Below, piece by piece: positions 16,886 through 27,412 of a stretch of 60,837 bases of DNA. Position 1 is the first letter of the stretch. The number at the start of each line of letters is the position of its first letter. Both the position numbers and the translations under genes were made by a program. The notes beneath the pieces were generated by a model that ran no database searches, was not told the origin of the DNA, and worked only from the letters and a program-made list of their open reading frames with translations. The stretch spans positions 1-60,837 of the forward strand of contig JAYPBC010000013.1 in assembly GCA_038124025.1 (NCBI GenBank). Reading direction: 5' to 3'. The DNA comes from UBA1275 sp038124025 (GTDB lineage Bacteria; Bacteroidota; Rhodothermia; Balneolales; Balneolaceae).

Positions 16886-19192
16886 CTAATTAGACCAGTT
16901 ATAAGCATCTAAGAATTTTTCAGCATGCGCTGGTTGAAGTCTTTCGGTCAGATAGCGCATACGAATTTTGTTATAGTGTGCACCATGTGCTCCACGGATT
17001 CCATGCCTGTTATCCGGATAAAACATAACATCAAATATTTTATCTGCTCGAACCAAAGCATCCATAAGCATGATGCTATTTTGCGGGTGCACATTGTTAT
17101 CGGTTGTCCCATGAACAATGAGCAAATCTCCACGTAGTTGGTCGGCGTAGGTCATAGCCGAGCCAACATCATAGCCCTGTTTGTTGGCTTGTGGAGTATT
17201 CATATAGCGCTCGGTATAAATGGTGTCGTAACTTCTCCAATCCGTGACGGGAGCCCCTGAAACCCCTACATGAAATAAATTAGGATAACGTAACAGTAGC
17301 ATTGCAGTGGCATAACCGCCATAGGAATGTCCGTATACTCCTACTCGAGATCCATCGGCGTACGGGCGCTCAGAAATATGGGCAACAAATGCCGCATAAT
17401 CATCTATTTCAAGTGTACCTAACTTTCCATAATGCAAAGTAGCAAAAGCTTTGCCTCTATTACCGGAACCACGATAATTTGCACGAATTACGATATATCC
17501 AAGCTGTGCCAATCGCTGGTATCCGTCGGTATTTTTATATCCATTAGTAACATCCTGGTAGGCTGGTCCACCATATAGTGGCAATAAAATTGGATAGATT
17601 TTTGTTGGATCAAAATCCGCTGGTTTGTACACCAAGCCTACTAAATCCGTCTGACCATCTGCCGCTTTAAATACTACTTGTTCCGGTGCTTGTAGGCCTT
17701 GCTCAATAACCCGGTCTACATTCATTTTCTGCAGGTTCCGAATTAAGGACCCATCTGCTTTATGCATGTTGGCAGCATAGGGACGATCAAAGGATGAAGA
17801 ACGTGAGACATAATACTCTGCAGCGTCATTCATAGAAATTGTATAACGACCATCAGACTCAGAAAGTTGGGTTGATTCCCCATCAAAACTTACCACATGA
17901 AAATACTGGTCAAGACCCATATTGTGGTAAGCGGTGTAATACACCAACGAATTTTTCTGGTCCACGCGCACAACGGATCCCAAAGGATTTTCGCCGTCGG
18001 TTAGTTGACGAACCAGGCTGCCATCAAAATTGTATAAGTATAACTGGTTATATCCGGTTTGTTCGGAAGTCCAAAGAAAATGCTCCCCATCGTTAAGCTG
18101 ATAAAAATTATCATGCAGATTGATGTAGGCATCCTCTCGCTCAGTGAATAAGGTACGCACTTCTTTGGATTCGAGGGTGTAGGATAATAACTCTAAATGA
18201 TCTTGCTTTCTATTTAAGCGGCGGAAGGTTAATTCCTCGGAATTATCCCTCCAAATGGGACGTACAATATAGGTATCCGGTCCGCTGTTGGTTGGAACCT
18301 GCTCGACTTCCCCGGTTTCTATATCTACAATGAACAGATTTACAGTCGGATTTGCTTCTCCTGCCTTTGGGTAACGTTCGAGTTCGAGTCCTGTTTCAAA
18401 TTCTAGCTCATGAATAATTGGATATTGATAGACATCGGTTTCATTGTACTGCAAGTAGGCAATTTTTTGGTTATCGGGAGAAAACCAGTAGGCATCTCGC
18501 TGCCCAAACTCTTCTGGATATACCCAACTTGGGCGGCCATTCATTTGCTCTTCACTACCGTAGGTCAGGCGCTTTTCTTTCTGAGTTTCAGTATTAAACA
18601 CATATATATCGTAGCCTTTCACATGAGCAAACCAACGATAGTCATGAGAGTACGTCCCGTTCCACAGCTGACTTGTTTCCATGCGCCGCATAAGTTCCTC
18701 GGTATAGGGCGCTCGCTCTACTGCTGGTTTGTAAAGGGCTCGCAGAGTTAAATCATCTAAATGAAATATATGGTCCCGTTCGTTATACTCAAAAAAGATA
18801 GCTTGGTTTTGCATCACAAAATCAAAGCTTGAAAAAGGCAGGGCGTCTAACTCTACTCCATACTCCTGCTCTAATGCTTTTGTTAACACACGGAGTTGCC
18901 GATTAGTGAATAACGATGTTCTTTCCTCATTCTCAGGATCCACAGCAAAGAATTCGGTGCCCCCATCAACCTGTTTGGTTTCTAAATATCCTAGATCGCC
19001 TGGTAACCACTGAATGTTTGCACTGCCTTCGTATTGCAGGAAACCGGGAGTACCCATCTCTTGATAAAGCTCAAAACCTCTTAATTGGTCTTGGGCATAA
19101 ACAACCACAGTGGTCGAGGAAATGGGTATTTGTAGGGCTATAAACAGCGCCAAAAGTGTGAATATGTAATTTTTTATAGACATTTTGTTCAT
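16886..19192 (-). CDS. Secreted S9 family dipeptidyl peptidase (DPP-IV type)
   Basis: Serine peptidase of the prolyl oligopeptidase clan, DPP-IV group, predicted to cleave X-Pro dipeptides from peptides outside the cytoplasm. The frame is open to 19222, but ATG at 19190-19192 gives a proper signal peptide (MNKMSIKNYIFTLLALFI..., cleavage near VYAQ) and 768 residues. The N-terminal part is an eight-bladed propeller; the C-terminal alpha/beta-hydrolase has the nucleophile in GHSYGGYATAM, the aspartate in TTDNNVHPQNS and the histidine in DNRHGIRG. The catalytic triad looks intact. Such peptidases commonly support peptide feeding in Bacteroidota and Balneolota. It is downstream of murI on the same strand, but 134 bases and two hairpins separate them. 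Confidence 0.92.
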   Translation of the reverse strand: MNKMSIKNYIFTLLALFIALQIPISSTTVVVYAQDQLRGFELYQEMGTPGFLQYEGSANIQWLPGDLGYLETKQVDGGTEFFAVDPENEERTSLFTNRQLRVLTKALEQEYGVELDALPFSSFDFVMQNQAIFFEYNERDHIFHLDDLTLRALYKPAVERAPYTEELMRRMETSQLWNGTYSHDYRWFAHVKGYDIYVFNTETQKEKRLTYGSEEQMNGRPSWVYPEEFGQRDAYWFSPDNQKIAYLQYNETDVYQYPIIHELEFETGLELERYPKAGEANPTVNLFIVDIETGEVEQVPTNSGPDTYIVRPIWRDNSEELTFRRLNRKQDHLELLSYTLESKEVRTLFTEREDAYINLHDNFYQLNDGEHFLWTSEQTGYNQLYLYNFDGSLVRQLTDGENPLGSVVRVDQKNSLVYYTAYHNMGLDQYFHVVSFDGESTQLSESDGRYTISMNDAAEYYVSRSSSFDRPYAANMHKADGSLIRNLQKMNVDRVIEQGLQAPEQVVFKAADGQTDLVGLVYKPADFDPTKIYPILLPLYGGPAYQDVTNGYKNTDGYQRLAQLGYIVIRANYRGSGNRGKAFATLHYGKLGTLEIDDYAAFVAHISERPYADGSRVGVYGHSYGGYATAMLLLRYPNLFHVGVSGAPVTDWRSYDTIYTERYMNTPQANKQGYDVGSAMTYADQLRGDLLIVHGTTDNNVHPQNSIMLMDALVRADKIFDVMFYPDNRHGIRGAHGAHYNKIRMRYLTERLQPAHAEKFLDAYNWSN

Positions 19193-19274
19193 GGTCTTCT
19201 TGTGATAGATACGGTGAATCATTGTACAATCTTTTTCAGGTTATATGGGTAGGCCTTAGACTTCATCCTAAGGT

Positions 19275-19306
19275 TGGCCTTAGTGTTGATGTTACCGGTA
19301 AGGCCA
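19275..19306 (-). repeat. Hairpin between murI and the peptidase gene
   Basis: TGGCCTTA (19275-19282) and TAAGGCCA (19299-19306) are a perfect 8-base inverted repeat with a 16-base loop. A second smaller pair, CCTTAG and CTAAGG, lies just beside it near 19255-19273. Both fall 20-70 bases past the murI stop, so they could form a terminator or a processing structure, although no long U-tract follows. Confidence 0.4.
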
Positions 19307-19326
19307 TTCTGTCTTGCTAATGGTGC

Positions 19327-20166
19327 TTACAGCTGGTTGTCAAGATCTCTGATTATGTCAATATTAGTCAACGGTTGTCCTAAAAATCGTTCTGCAAGTT
19401 CCTGAAACCGTTTTGGTCGATCACTCACATAACAGTTGAAAGAACCCCCTTGTGTATTACATCCTCCATGCTCCTCTAAATACTGCTTAGCCGATGCCGC
19501 TATGGATTCTGCCGAATCTATAATGCGTGTCTGCTTGGAGGGTAAAACATGAGCAAGTAAATTAGTAAATAAAGGATAATGAGTACAACCTAAGATTAAG
19601 GCATCAAGGGAGTCCTGATCAAATGCCTGAACATACTCTTTCAGGGTTAGTCGTGCCACCTCATGCTCTATCCATCCCTCTTCTGCTAGAGGAACCAATA
19701 AAGGACAGGCTTGTTGAATGACCTTCACTGAGCCAAGCTGTTTAATTAGGGCCGCCTCATAGGCTTTGGACTGAACCGTAGCAATGGTACCAATGACCCC
19801 AACGGTTGGTACAGCCCCCAATCCAGACTCGGAAATTGCCTTAGCCCCTGCACTAATTACATCCAAAACAGGGATGGATCCAGCCCGAAGCTCAATGTCC
19901 TTCTTAGCGGAAGCGGAAACGGTATTGCAGGCAATCAATATCATTTTGACCCCTTTATTCATCAAAAACTGGGTGATCTCAAGAGCATAAGCGCGTACCG
20001 TTTCTTCAGACTTTACTCCATAGGGTACCCTTGCAGTGTCCCCAAAATAGACGATGTCTTCATTTGGTAGCGCAGTTTTCACCGCTTTCGCCACGGTTAG
20101 CCCACCAATTCCAGAATCAAAAATCCCAATAGGCCTGTGTTGGTTATGTTGTATCTCGCTTCTCAA
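19327..20166 (-). CDS. murI: Glutamate racemase
   Basis: Interconverts L- and D-glutamate to supply D-Glu for peptidoglycan. The 279-residue protein carries FDSGIGGLTV near residue 16, YFGDTARVPYG, the first catalytic cysteine in ACNTVSA and the second in LILGCTHYPL, followed by DSAESIA. Both cysteines and the flanking residues are present. Length is normal. The start MRSEIQHNQHRPIGIFDSG is at 20166. It is divergent from the TonB-dependent receptor gene with only 68 bases between starts, which must hold both promoters; an 11-base word TCAATTGTATG occurs twice there (20189-20199 and 20227-20237). Confidence 0.97.
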   Translation of the reverse strand: MRSEIQHNQHRPIGIFDSGIGGLTVAKAVKTALPNEDIVYFGDTARVPYGVKSEETVRAYALEITQFLMNKGVKMILIACNTVSASAKKDIELRAGSIPVLDVISAGAKAISESGLGAVPTVGVIGTIATVQSKAYEAALIKQLGSVKVIQQACPLLVPLAEEGWIEHEVARLTLKEYVQAFDQDSLDALILGCTHYPLFTNLLAHVLPSKQTRIIDSAESIAASAKQYLEEHGGCNTQGGSFNCYVSDRPKRFQELAERFLGQPLTNIDIIRDLDNQL

Positions 20167-20234
20167 GAGGCTGAATGATTATATGCTATCAATTGTATGT
20201 AATGTATCATTTTATTTACGCTATATTCAATTGT

Positions 20235-22451
20235 ATGATGCCAAGATTTAATTTTATTAGAGCGGTGCGGATGTGCACATTACTGCTCATGCTCACCCTA
20301 TCTTCTTTAGCGCATGCGCAATCTTCCTCACGAAACGCAGCTACTTCCTCTGAAGCAGATTCTCTTATTCAGGCTATTGACTTCAAAGAAATTTTTGTCA
20401 TCGGGTTCCTACAAAATCAACGATTATTAGATACTCCTGGGGCAATTCAAACCCTAGATCCCGCCGATTTCACCGCACAAGACCAACATTCTCTGCGTGG
20501 GGCTCTCGATAAAGTCTCAGGACTTCGCTTTGAGGAACGAGCCCCGGCTAGTTATCGAATTTCCCTACGCGGAAGCTCACTAAGAGCACCATTTGGTATT
20601 CGTAACGTCAAGGTATACTGGAATGATTTCCCCCTTACTGAGCCCACAGGTTCTACCTTCTTAAATCTACTGGATCCCATTCAATTTCAGCAAGCAGAGG
20701 TGTTAAAAGGACCATCGGGGAGTTTATATGGCGCAGGAAATGGAGGAGTATTACTTTTCCGAAGTTTTCCATTATTAGCTGAATCTACTGCTGCTTCGAG
20801 TATATCGTCAGAAGGGATGACTTCGAAGCCCGCTATTTCAGAAACATTATGGGCCCGAACTACCATTCAGCAACAGGCCGAAATTGGGGCCTTTGGTAGA
20901 CAGGTTTTGGGAAGCCGTATTGTACAAGAAGACCAGCATTCCCAGATCGGGCTCCAATGGGCTCAATCACAACTAGACGGCTACCGTAAGCAGTCGGCAA
21001 TGGACCGGAGTATTTTTGAATTTAATGGCCGGTTCAGAGTGCCAGAAACCAATCAAACACTCTCTGCTCACCTAATGCATAGCGATTTGGTCTATGAAAT
21101 ACCAGGCGGCTTGAATGCCGATCAGTTTAGGGAGAACCCTCGGCAAGCCCGACCTGGGAACCGATTTGTCTTAGGTAGCGAGGATGCAGAGGCCGGGATT
21201 GATCATGAAGCTATTCTAGCAGGCGTCCACTGGGATTGGACCCTTTCACAAAATTGGAGCCAAAGAATTTCTTTGTTTGGCAGCTCATCCAGTTTTGAAA
21301 ACCCTTTCAATTTAGATTATAAAGTAGATAATAGAATAAGTGGTGGATTTCGTGGACTTTGGTCTTGGGAATCAGCCACTTCGGCACCTTCAGCCTCTTC
21401 AAGACCCTCCGAAGCCCGTTTGCGCTGGGACGCAGGCATTGAACTACATCGAGCCGCCTACGATGCCAGAAATTATGGGAATAAGATGGGGATGGTGGAC
21501 ACACTCAATTTTGACGATCGTATTTCTGTAGATCAGCTCCTTGTATTCAGTTCGCTTCAGTGGCAAATTACTCCTTCCCTTCGCCTTCAATTCGTACAGA
21601 GTGTAAACGACCTTACTTATACGATTGATCGTCTTTATGCCGCCCATGGATATGGAGTTACGGGAACCATCGATCGCACGTTTAAGGTGCAATGGATTCC
21701 AAGAATAGGGCTAAACTATCGCTTGACCACCGACCTCACCACGCACCTAAGCCTTGCTCGTGGTTTTTCACCCCCTACACTCGAAGAAATTCGCACCAAT
21801 GAAGGGACTGTTAACACGGACCTTGAGGCTGAAATTGGCACCAACATTGAATGGGGTGTTCGGGCCTACGTATTCGATAAACGATGGTTTATTGATGGAA
21901 GTCTATTTTATTTCTGGTTGAATGATGCCATTGTCCAACAGCAAACCGAAAGAGGTACCTTAATTTTCCTAAATGCAGGCGAAACAACCCAACCTGGAGC
22001 AGAACTTCGAGTAGAAGGTAGTCTCTGGAAACTCGACTATACCTTTGCAGGCAGTTATTACCCTTTTGAGTTCAAACGCTATCAAACCAATCGAGGTGTA
22101 TTTGACGGTAATGCGTTGACAGGCGTACCAAAAACTCAACTCCTACAACAACTAACTGCAGATTTACCCGCAGGTATTCATCTCCAGCTATCCCATCAAT
22201 TCCAGTCAGAATTACCTTTGAATGATGCTAATACGGTTTATGCGGATGCCCATCATCTTATGCGAGCACAATTAAGTTGGGAGCATCACTGGAGCGCAGC
22301 TTTATTCTCTCGAGCATACTTAGCCGTGGATAATCTGACCAACCGTTCGTATAGCTTAGGCTACGATACCAACGCATTTGGGGGACGGTACTATCAACCA
22401 GCTGCAATGAGACATGCCTATGCCGGAATACAACTACGATGGTCGCTCTGA
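20235..22451 (+). CDS. TonB-dependent outer-membrane receptor
   Basis: Outer-membrane beta-barrel importer energised by TonB. The open frame begins at 20175, but ATG at 20235 (or 20238) gives a clean signal peptide ending LAHAQ and a 738-residue product. After it come a plug domain (about 60-190: SLRGALDKVSGLRFEERAP, ISLRGSSLRAPFGIRNVKV, VLKGPSGSLYGAGNGGV) and a barrel ending with the aromatic-rich AYAGIQLRWSL, as expected for outer-membrane insertion. There is no N-terminal carboxypeptidase-like domain and no SusD partner, so it is more like siderophore, haem or metal receptors than glycan SusC. The ligand is unknown. No Fur-box or riboswitch was recognised in the short upstream region. Confidence 0.92.
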   Translation: MMPRFNFIRAVRMCTLLLMLTLSSLAHAQSSSRNAATSSEADSLIQAIDFKEIFVIGFLQNQRLLDTPGAIQTLDPADFTAQDQHSLRGALDKVSGLRFEERAPASYRISLRGSSLRAPFGIRNVKVYWNDFPLTEPTGSTFLNLLDPIQFQQAEVLKGPSGSLYGAGNGGVLLFRSFPLLAESTAASSISSEGMTSKPAISETLWARTTIQQQAEIGAFGRQVLGSRIVQEDQHSQIGLQWAQSQLDGYRKQSAMDRSIFEFNGRFRVPETNQTLSAHLMHSDLVYEIPGGLNADQFRENPRQARPGNRFVLGSEDAEAGIDHEAILAGVHWDWTLSQNWSQRISLFGSSSSFENPFNLDYKVDNRISGGFRGLWSWESATSAPSASSRPSEARLRWDAGIELHRAAYDARNYGNKMGMVDTLNFDDRISVDQLLVFSSLQWQITPSLRLQFVQSVNDLTYTIDRLYAAHGYGVTGTIDRTFKVQWIPRIGLNYRLTTDLTTHLSLARGFSPPTLEEIRTNEGTVNTDLEAEIGTNIEWGVRAYVFDKRWFIDGSLFYFWLNDAIVQQQTERGTLIFLNAGETTQPGAELRVEGSLWKLDYTFAGSYYPFEFKRYQTNRGVFDGNALTGVPKTQLLQQLTADLPAGIHLQLSHQFQSELPLNDANTVYADAHHLMRAQLSWEHHWSAALFSRAYLAVDNLTNRSYSLGYDTNAFGGRYYQPAAMRHAYAGIQLRWSL

Positions 22452-22452
22452 A

Positions 22453-25146
22453 CTATTGGACCTGGTTAATGGTCCAACATCGCAGTCCATCTCGGGTCAA
22501 TGCCACCAACTCTTGCTGACCATCCCCATTTAAATCAGCAAACATGGGATACCGCATTGACGCTGTGGGCAGTTCAAACAAACGCTCTTGATTGATGATG
22601 GTCCAAGCAAATAAACGCCCAAAATTTCCGGCTAATCCAATATCTAAATTATTGTTCCCATCCATATCTACAAAGCGCAGATCACTCTGAGAAGTAGCGG
22701 ATTGACCCATAGTGAAACTAGCCACTAATTCAGCATCATCGCTGTATAAGAAAATCGAACCATTCTCACTAACCATACCAAACAAGTCTTTTCTGTAAAA
22801 ACCAGTACTGTCTCGAAGTAACACCGAGGGGTGCTTAGTTAGGGAAATTAACGGTGCCGAACTAACAGAGATCCCCTGGATTTGCAGAGAATCTTGTTGG
22901 ATTTGTAGTATTTGGCGGCTGCTATCTGCCCAAATTGGCTTTGTATCGAGACCATATAAAAACCCGTCAGCTCCAGTACCTCTCCACTGCTCGTTATATA
23001 CAAGAGGATCCGATAGGAGTGGTGCAGGGAAAAACACAGGATACCCGTTCTTGACCTCCCCCCTACTATTCCAGCTATGAACAGAGTTTTCTGCATGAGC
23101 TATCAACACCCAATCATCCTCCCACTGGGTATGTAATATGGCGTTGTGAATTGCCGCATTCACTTTCTGTGGCCAGCCTCGAACATTCTGTCCCCGACCA
23201 TCGAGCACATGCACCGAACGAGCAGCCGTTCCAACAACCAGCTCCGGGATCCCATTGCGCAATACATCGGTGACCAATAAGGGGGTGGTTATCTCTTCAC
23301 CTACTTCAATTGGGAATTGGGGAAGTAGTGATTCGTTCGTATTCCATGCATAAATTTTAGTACCTGCTGCTTGCATAATAATCTTTTGGCCATTTCCGTA
23401 CCAATCATACACCAAAGGACTTCCTACTGGTATATCCTGTCCAGTTTGCGCACGAAAAACCTCCGTCCCGTCAAAAGCAACCGCAATGACCGAGCCATTA
23501 ACCGTGGTTGCTAACACCTCCTGAGTCGAACTACCCTTTACATCTACCGCAATTGGGGTTGCCACTAGGGAATCGGCACTTAGTGGCCAGACCCATAATT
23601 CTTCGTAGGGTTGAAATTGTCCTTCTAGGATAAAGCTATTCAATACAAAACGGGCACGGTTAGATTGCGGTATGCGCTGTATTTGCATCATAGCACCATC
23701 AAATCCCTGAAGCAAGGCTTGCAAAGGAGCCTCAGGCATGAGCATTGGAGCTAAAAATTGGATAAAATCTTTCGAAGAAAACCATGCAATAGCACTTCGG
23801 TCCTCCCATCCATTATCCAACAATTCCCGGTAACGATCTTCATAATACACCACTCTGCGGCGTTTGCGATCGGCCTCTACCGTTTCCACTAAACCCTTTC
23901 GAGTAGCCAAAATGACTGCCTCTCCAGAAAAATTCACATAAAAATCAGTAAAAGGGGACAAGCCTCCACCAAATAAATCGGCTAACAAAGCACTTTGCAC
24001 ATAAAAACTCTGGTCCACTTTTCGCAGTATTCCTTGTTCTGCCCACTCTTCAAATTGTTCCTTAACAATTCTAGGTGTCTGCAACAGCCGCATGAACAAA
24101 AACTCTCCTGTAGCTGCTACTCCAGATTCAGCATAACTCACCACCCCAAACTCTTCGGCCGTACTCAGCGCTAAATCGCTGTAAAGTTCGGGATTGGCAA
24201 GTAATAATGAATCCAAGGAAGAAGACCCCGCAAGCCCTTTATTAGGTGATAACCTGGGTGGATAATGCATGATGGTAAAACCGGCAGCATTAGAAGCGAT
24301 ATACCGATCAAGCTCAATAGAATAGTTACTATGAGTTAAAGAGCGTACTAGAGTAGACGCCGCTGAATCACTAAGACTTAGTTGTGCTCTCAGTTCAAAG
24401 CCATCTCCATCTTCATCCAATATCCCTTGAATTTTTACTGCCGAAAGCCCGTTGGTCGCACCCTGAATACTGGGACGATATCGAATCTGAAATAATTGCT
24501 CGGTCCATTCATCTAAATTCTGTAGCATCACCCATTGTTCTGATGGGTTTACCCGATCCAAAGGAATCAGAGGAGCATCTTCAGAAGCTTGTTTGGAATT
24601 ATCTACCCACTCTTCCGAGCTAAGATCAGCAGCAGCCGAGTAAGGATAGTCATCGCCTATGTAGGTTGCTAAGGAGCGCTCTACCACTCCAGAATAAGCT
24701 GAAACAATCCAATAATCATGTATGTTAGACGCATACAAAGCCCCGTATGGCGTTATCAATCGGTGAATATCTACCTTCCCAAATCGATAATTATTTTGAG
24801 TGAGTGGCTCGTAAAATAGTGGCGCCCATTCCTCTATTTCCTCATCGGTTTCAAAAACCCAAAGAGTGGTATTTCGGGTTGATGAAGACCGCACCACTGC
24901 CACCGCTTTAAGGGCCAAGTCAGAAGTTATTTGCCGTTGGATAAAATCCAGAGAAGCCAAGGGTACACTGGATACGGGGTCAAGTAATCTCATGTAGGAT
25001 TCCTGACTCAGCTGCTGAAGACTTAGTCCTTGTTGTGGTGTAATGACCCATCGAGCATCTTCTGGCAAAGAAAATGTCCATGGTTGCTGCTTTATTCCTG
25101 AGCAACTCAATACAAAGAGTACAACGAAACCAACCCAACTACGCAT
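22453..25146 (-). CDS. Large predicted lipoprotein with C-terminal propeller repeats
   Basis: Not a named family. From ATG at 25144-25146 the product is 897 residues and starts MRSWVGFVVLFVLSCSG, a lipoprotein signal with the cysteine in VLSC. The frame is open for 13 more codons upstream, but that start would bury the signal. Residues about 30-560 are a long region of unknown fold; about 570-897 contain repeated propeller-like units (VLATTVNGSVIAVAFDGTE, PELVVGTAARSVHVLDGRG, MFADLNGDGQQELVALTRDG), similar to PQQ/FG-GAP repeats. It is convergent with the TonB receptor, the stops being one base apart, and divergent from the BatA-type gene (about 120 bases apart). Cell-envelope location is inferred; function is unknown. 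Confidence 0.82.
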   Translation of the reverse strand: MRSWVGFVVLFVLSCSGIKQQPWTFSLPEDARWVITPQQGLSLQQLSQESYMRLLDPVSSVPLASLDFIQRQITSDLALKAVAVVRSSSTRNTTLWVFETDEEIEEWAPLFYEPLTQNNYRFGKVDIHRLITPYGALYASNIHDYWIVSAYSGVVERSLATYIGDDYPYSAAADLSSEEWVDNSKQASEDAPLIPLDRVNPSEQWVMLQNLDEWTEQLFQIRYRPSIQGATNGLSAVKIQGILDEDGDGFELRAQLSLSDSAASTLVRSLTHSNYSIELDRYIASNAAGFTIMHYPPRLSPNKGLAGSSSLDSLLLANPELYSDLALSTAEEFGVVSYAESGVAATGEFLFMRLLQTPRIVKEQFEEWAEQGILRKVDQSFYVQSALLADLFGGGLSPFTDFYVNFSGEAVILATRKGLVETVEADRKRRRVVYYEDRYRELLDNGWEDRSAIAWFSSKDFIQFLAPMLMPEAPLQALLQGFDGAMMQIQRIPQSNRARFVLNSFILEGQFQPYEELWVWPLSADSLVATPIAVDVKGSSTQEVLATTVNGSVIAVAFDGTEVFRAQTGQDIPVGSPLVYDWYGNGQKIIMQAAGTKIYAWNTNESLLPQFPIEVGEEITTPLLVTDVLRNGIPELVVGTAARSVHVLDGRGQNVRGWPQKVNAAIHNAILHTQWEDDWVLIAHAENSVHSWNSRGEVKNGYPVFFPAPLLSDPLVYNEQWRGTGADGFLYGLDTKPIWADSSRQILQIQQDSLQIQGISVSSAPLISLTKHPSVLLRDSTGFYRKDLFGMVSENGSIFLYSDDAELVASFTMGQSATSQSDLRFVDMDGNNNLDIGLAGNFGRLFAWTIINQERLFELPTASMRYPMFADLNGDGQQELVALTRDGLRCWTINQVQ

Positions 25147-25264
25147 AGACCAAATCAACCTAATTTTGTTATTCTGTGATATCAAACCATCCTTTTCAGT
25201 ATTTTCGCTTAAATATACGGACTTCCATTAATCACTTATAGAAACATAAGGTATTTTAAGGTAA

Positions 25265-27412
25265 ATGAGTTTTTTGAACCCATTTTTTTTACTGGCACTC
25301 TTAGCTGTAGGCTTACCGCTGCTTCTGCATCTATTGAAATTGAGAAAGGCCAAAAAACTCTCCTTTTCTACTTTGCAGTTTTTTAAAGCATTGGAGCAGA
25401 CAACCCTGCGTCGTGTTGAAATAAAACGCTGGTTACTACTCTTGCTCAGAATGTTGGCCTTGGCCTGTTTAGCCATGGTGTTAGCTCGACCATTTTTACC
25501 CCCAAACAGTTTTGGTATAGCGAGGCAAAATGCGTCAGTGGTTCATGCCATACTCATCGATAATTCCCCTTCTATGGCTCGAGTGGGACCTGAAGGACCG
25601 CTTATTGAACAAGCTCAAAAATTGGCCTTAGAAATGATTGAGAATGGGCGGGACAGGGATCGGTTTGTAATTCAACATACTACTGGGACGGCCTTGTTCA
25701 ATCAAATATCGCAGGCAGCGACTGCTCGGGCCCTAGCGCAAGAAATAAGCATTCAACGGGGAGGTAATTATCTTAGTAAACGATATTCCGAGTTAGTCGA
25801 ACTCATCCAAAATGCTCCATATGCCCAAAAAAATATCTATTTCATAACTGACGGTCAATCAACCAGCCTCACTCCATTGGTGGAGTATCTGGATCAGGTT
25901 AATGATAGTACCGCTGACAGTCAGGCCTCTCGCCCCCCCCTTCCAACCACCATTATTAGTCTGGGTAATGCTGAAGTCCAGAATACCTATGTATCGAAGG
26001 TTGAACTTTCGTCGGACTTGGTAGCCATCAATACCTCCTCGGAACTATTTGTAGAGGTGCGTAATGCCAGTTCAATTCCCGTGGCTAATCAGTTTTTAAC
26101 CCTTGAATTTAATGATCAACAAGTTGGTCAGTATACCTTAAGCTTAGGGCCTGAGGAGTCAAGAACACTTGGTTTCGAAATAGTTCCAAGCTCCACCGGA
26201 TCAAACACGGGTCTTCTGCGATTAGAGGGTGATGAGTTTGGCTTAGATAATGAACGAGCTTTGTCTGTGTTTGTTCCCGATCAAAGAAATATTCTTTGGC
26301 TGGAAGAGTCCAGTGCACCGGTGGGTCCACGATCGCCCCTAGAGTTAGTTCTTCAGACCCTATCTAATCCACGAAATCCAAGTTCAAACGCGCTAAATAT
26401 TACCAAAAGGACCCTCAATAGTTGGGATGAACAAGAACTCGATGAATTCGATGCCGTACTCATCCACGGACTCACTCAGATTCCTGATGGGCTCGTAAGC
26501 AGCCTTTTACCCTGGATTCAAGATGGGCATGGTCTATGGGTAATTCCTAGTTCAACAAGTCAATTACCCAGTTATAATCGTTTGCTATCCTCCTTTAACG
26601 CAGGGCAGTTTATAGGTCAGATTGGTGATTATGGTAGTTACAATGTCCAAACAAACGCCAGCGAACTCATTGAAAATCATCCTTTATTTGACGGGCTTTT
26701 TGACAAGGAAGAACGAGAGGAACTGTCCATTGATCCTATTTCAGTCTATTACCAATTCAGGCACAATGCTACGGGTGCTGATGGTGGATTTAACTTAATC
26801 CAAAACAGTTTTGGTGAGCCTCTGCTATTTAATAAAGCCTTTGGGAACGGGCAGTTATTAGTCTCTAGCCTTGGTTATGATGCGGGATTCTCCAATATTC
26901 AATTAAAACCCATATTCCCACCACTCATTTACCGAGCACTCATATTTATGAGTTCCAGTCAGCAAGGCGGTCTAGATGAACACGAACTAGGTAGCACGCT
27001 AGAAATCGAAGATGAGCAAAGCATGGCGAGTGCCCAATTTGTACAAGGTGATAAAAAATGGACAGCGAGAGAGCAACAAAGCAGCTCCGGACTTCGTTTT
27101 AGTGGTGATGATCAAGAATGGGAGTCCGGTTGGATTCAACTGAAAAACGATGCTCGTCAAAGAAGTATAGCACTATTATCACCTATGAGTGAATCTATAT
27201 TTACCGTCCTTGACAAGCAAAGTTGGGAAACAAGAATCTCAGATAGTCCTTATCTTAGTTTAGAAGAACTTAGTAGTGAGCAGCTTAGTACTGAAATACA
27301 AGCCATTAGTTTTGGACGAGAAATTTGGACTTGGTTTTTATTAGCTGGCCTCTTTTTTCTTCTATTGGAAACCATGGTTAGCGCCTTTTATTCTCCGCAA
27401 AAATATGAATGA
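25265..27412 (+). CDS. BatA-domain / VWA-like membrane protein
   Basis: The 715-residue protein starts with the BatA N-terminal hairpin: MSFLNPFFLLALLAVGLPLL, LHLLKLRKAKKL and a second membrane segment (about 58-75). A von Willebrand factor A-like domain follows (HAILIDNSPSMARVGPEG; DNSPS is close to the DxSxS MIDAS motif), then a middle glutamine-amidotransferase-like or unknown region, and a final membrane helix (WTWFLLAGLFFLLLETMV). This layout is frequent in Bacteroidota Bat-type proteins and in gene sets around MoxR ATPases. No MoxR or DUF58 gene is adjacent. It overlaps the next gene by 8 bases, so the two are probably translated together. The substrate or partner is unknown. Confidence 0.85.
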   Translation: MSFLNPFFLLALLAVGLPLLLHLLKLRKAKKLSFSTLQFFKALEQTTLRRVEIKRWLLLLLRMLALACLAMVLARPFLPPNSFGIARQNASVVHAILIDNSPSMARVGPEGPLIEQAQKLALEMIENGRDRDRFVIQHTTGTALFNQISQAATARALAQEISIQRGGNYLSKRYSELVELIQNAPYAQKNIYFITDGQSTSLTPLVEYLDQVNDSTADSQASRPPLPTTIISLGNAEVQNTYVSKVELSSDLVAINTSSELFVEVRNASSIPVANQFLTLEFNDQQVGQYTLSLGPEESRTLGFEIVPSSTGSNTGLLRLEGDEFGLDNERALSVFVPDQRNILWLEESSAPVGPRSPLELVLQTLSNPRNPSSNALNITKRTLNSWDEQELDEFDAVLIHGLTQIPDGLVSSLLPWIQDGHGLWVIPSSTSQLPSYNRLLSSFNAGQFIGQIGDYGSYNVQTNASELIENHPLFDGLFDKEEREELSIDPISVYYQFRHNATGADGGFNLIQNSFGEPLLFNKAFGNGQLLVSSLGYDAGFSNIQLKPIFPPLIYRALIFMSSSQQGGLDEHELGSTLEIEDEQSMASAQFVQGDKKWTAREQQSSSGLRFSGDDQEWESGWIQLKNDARQRSIALLSPMSESIFTVLDKQSWETRISDSPYLSLEELSSEQLSTEIQAISFGREIWTWFLLAGLFFLLLETMVSAFYSPQKYE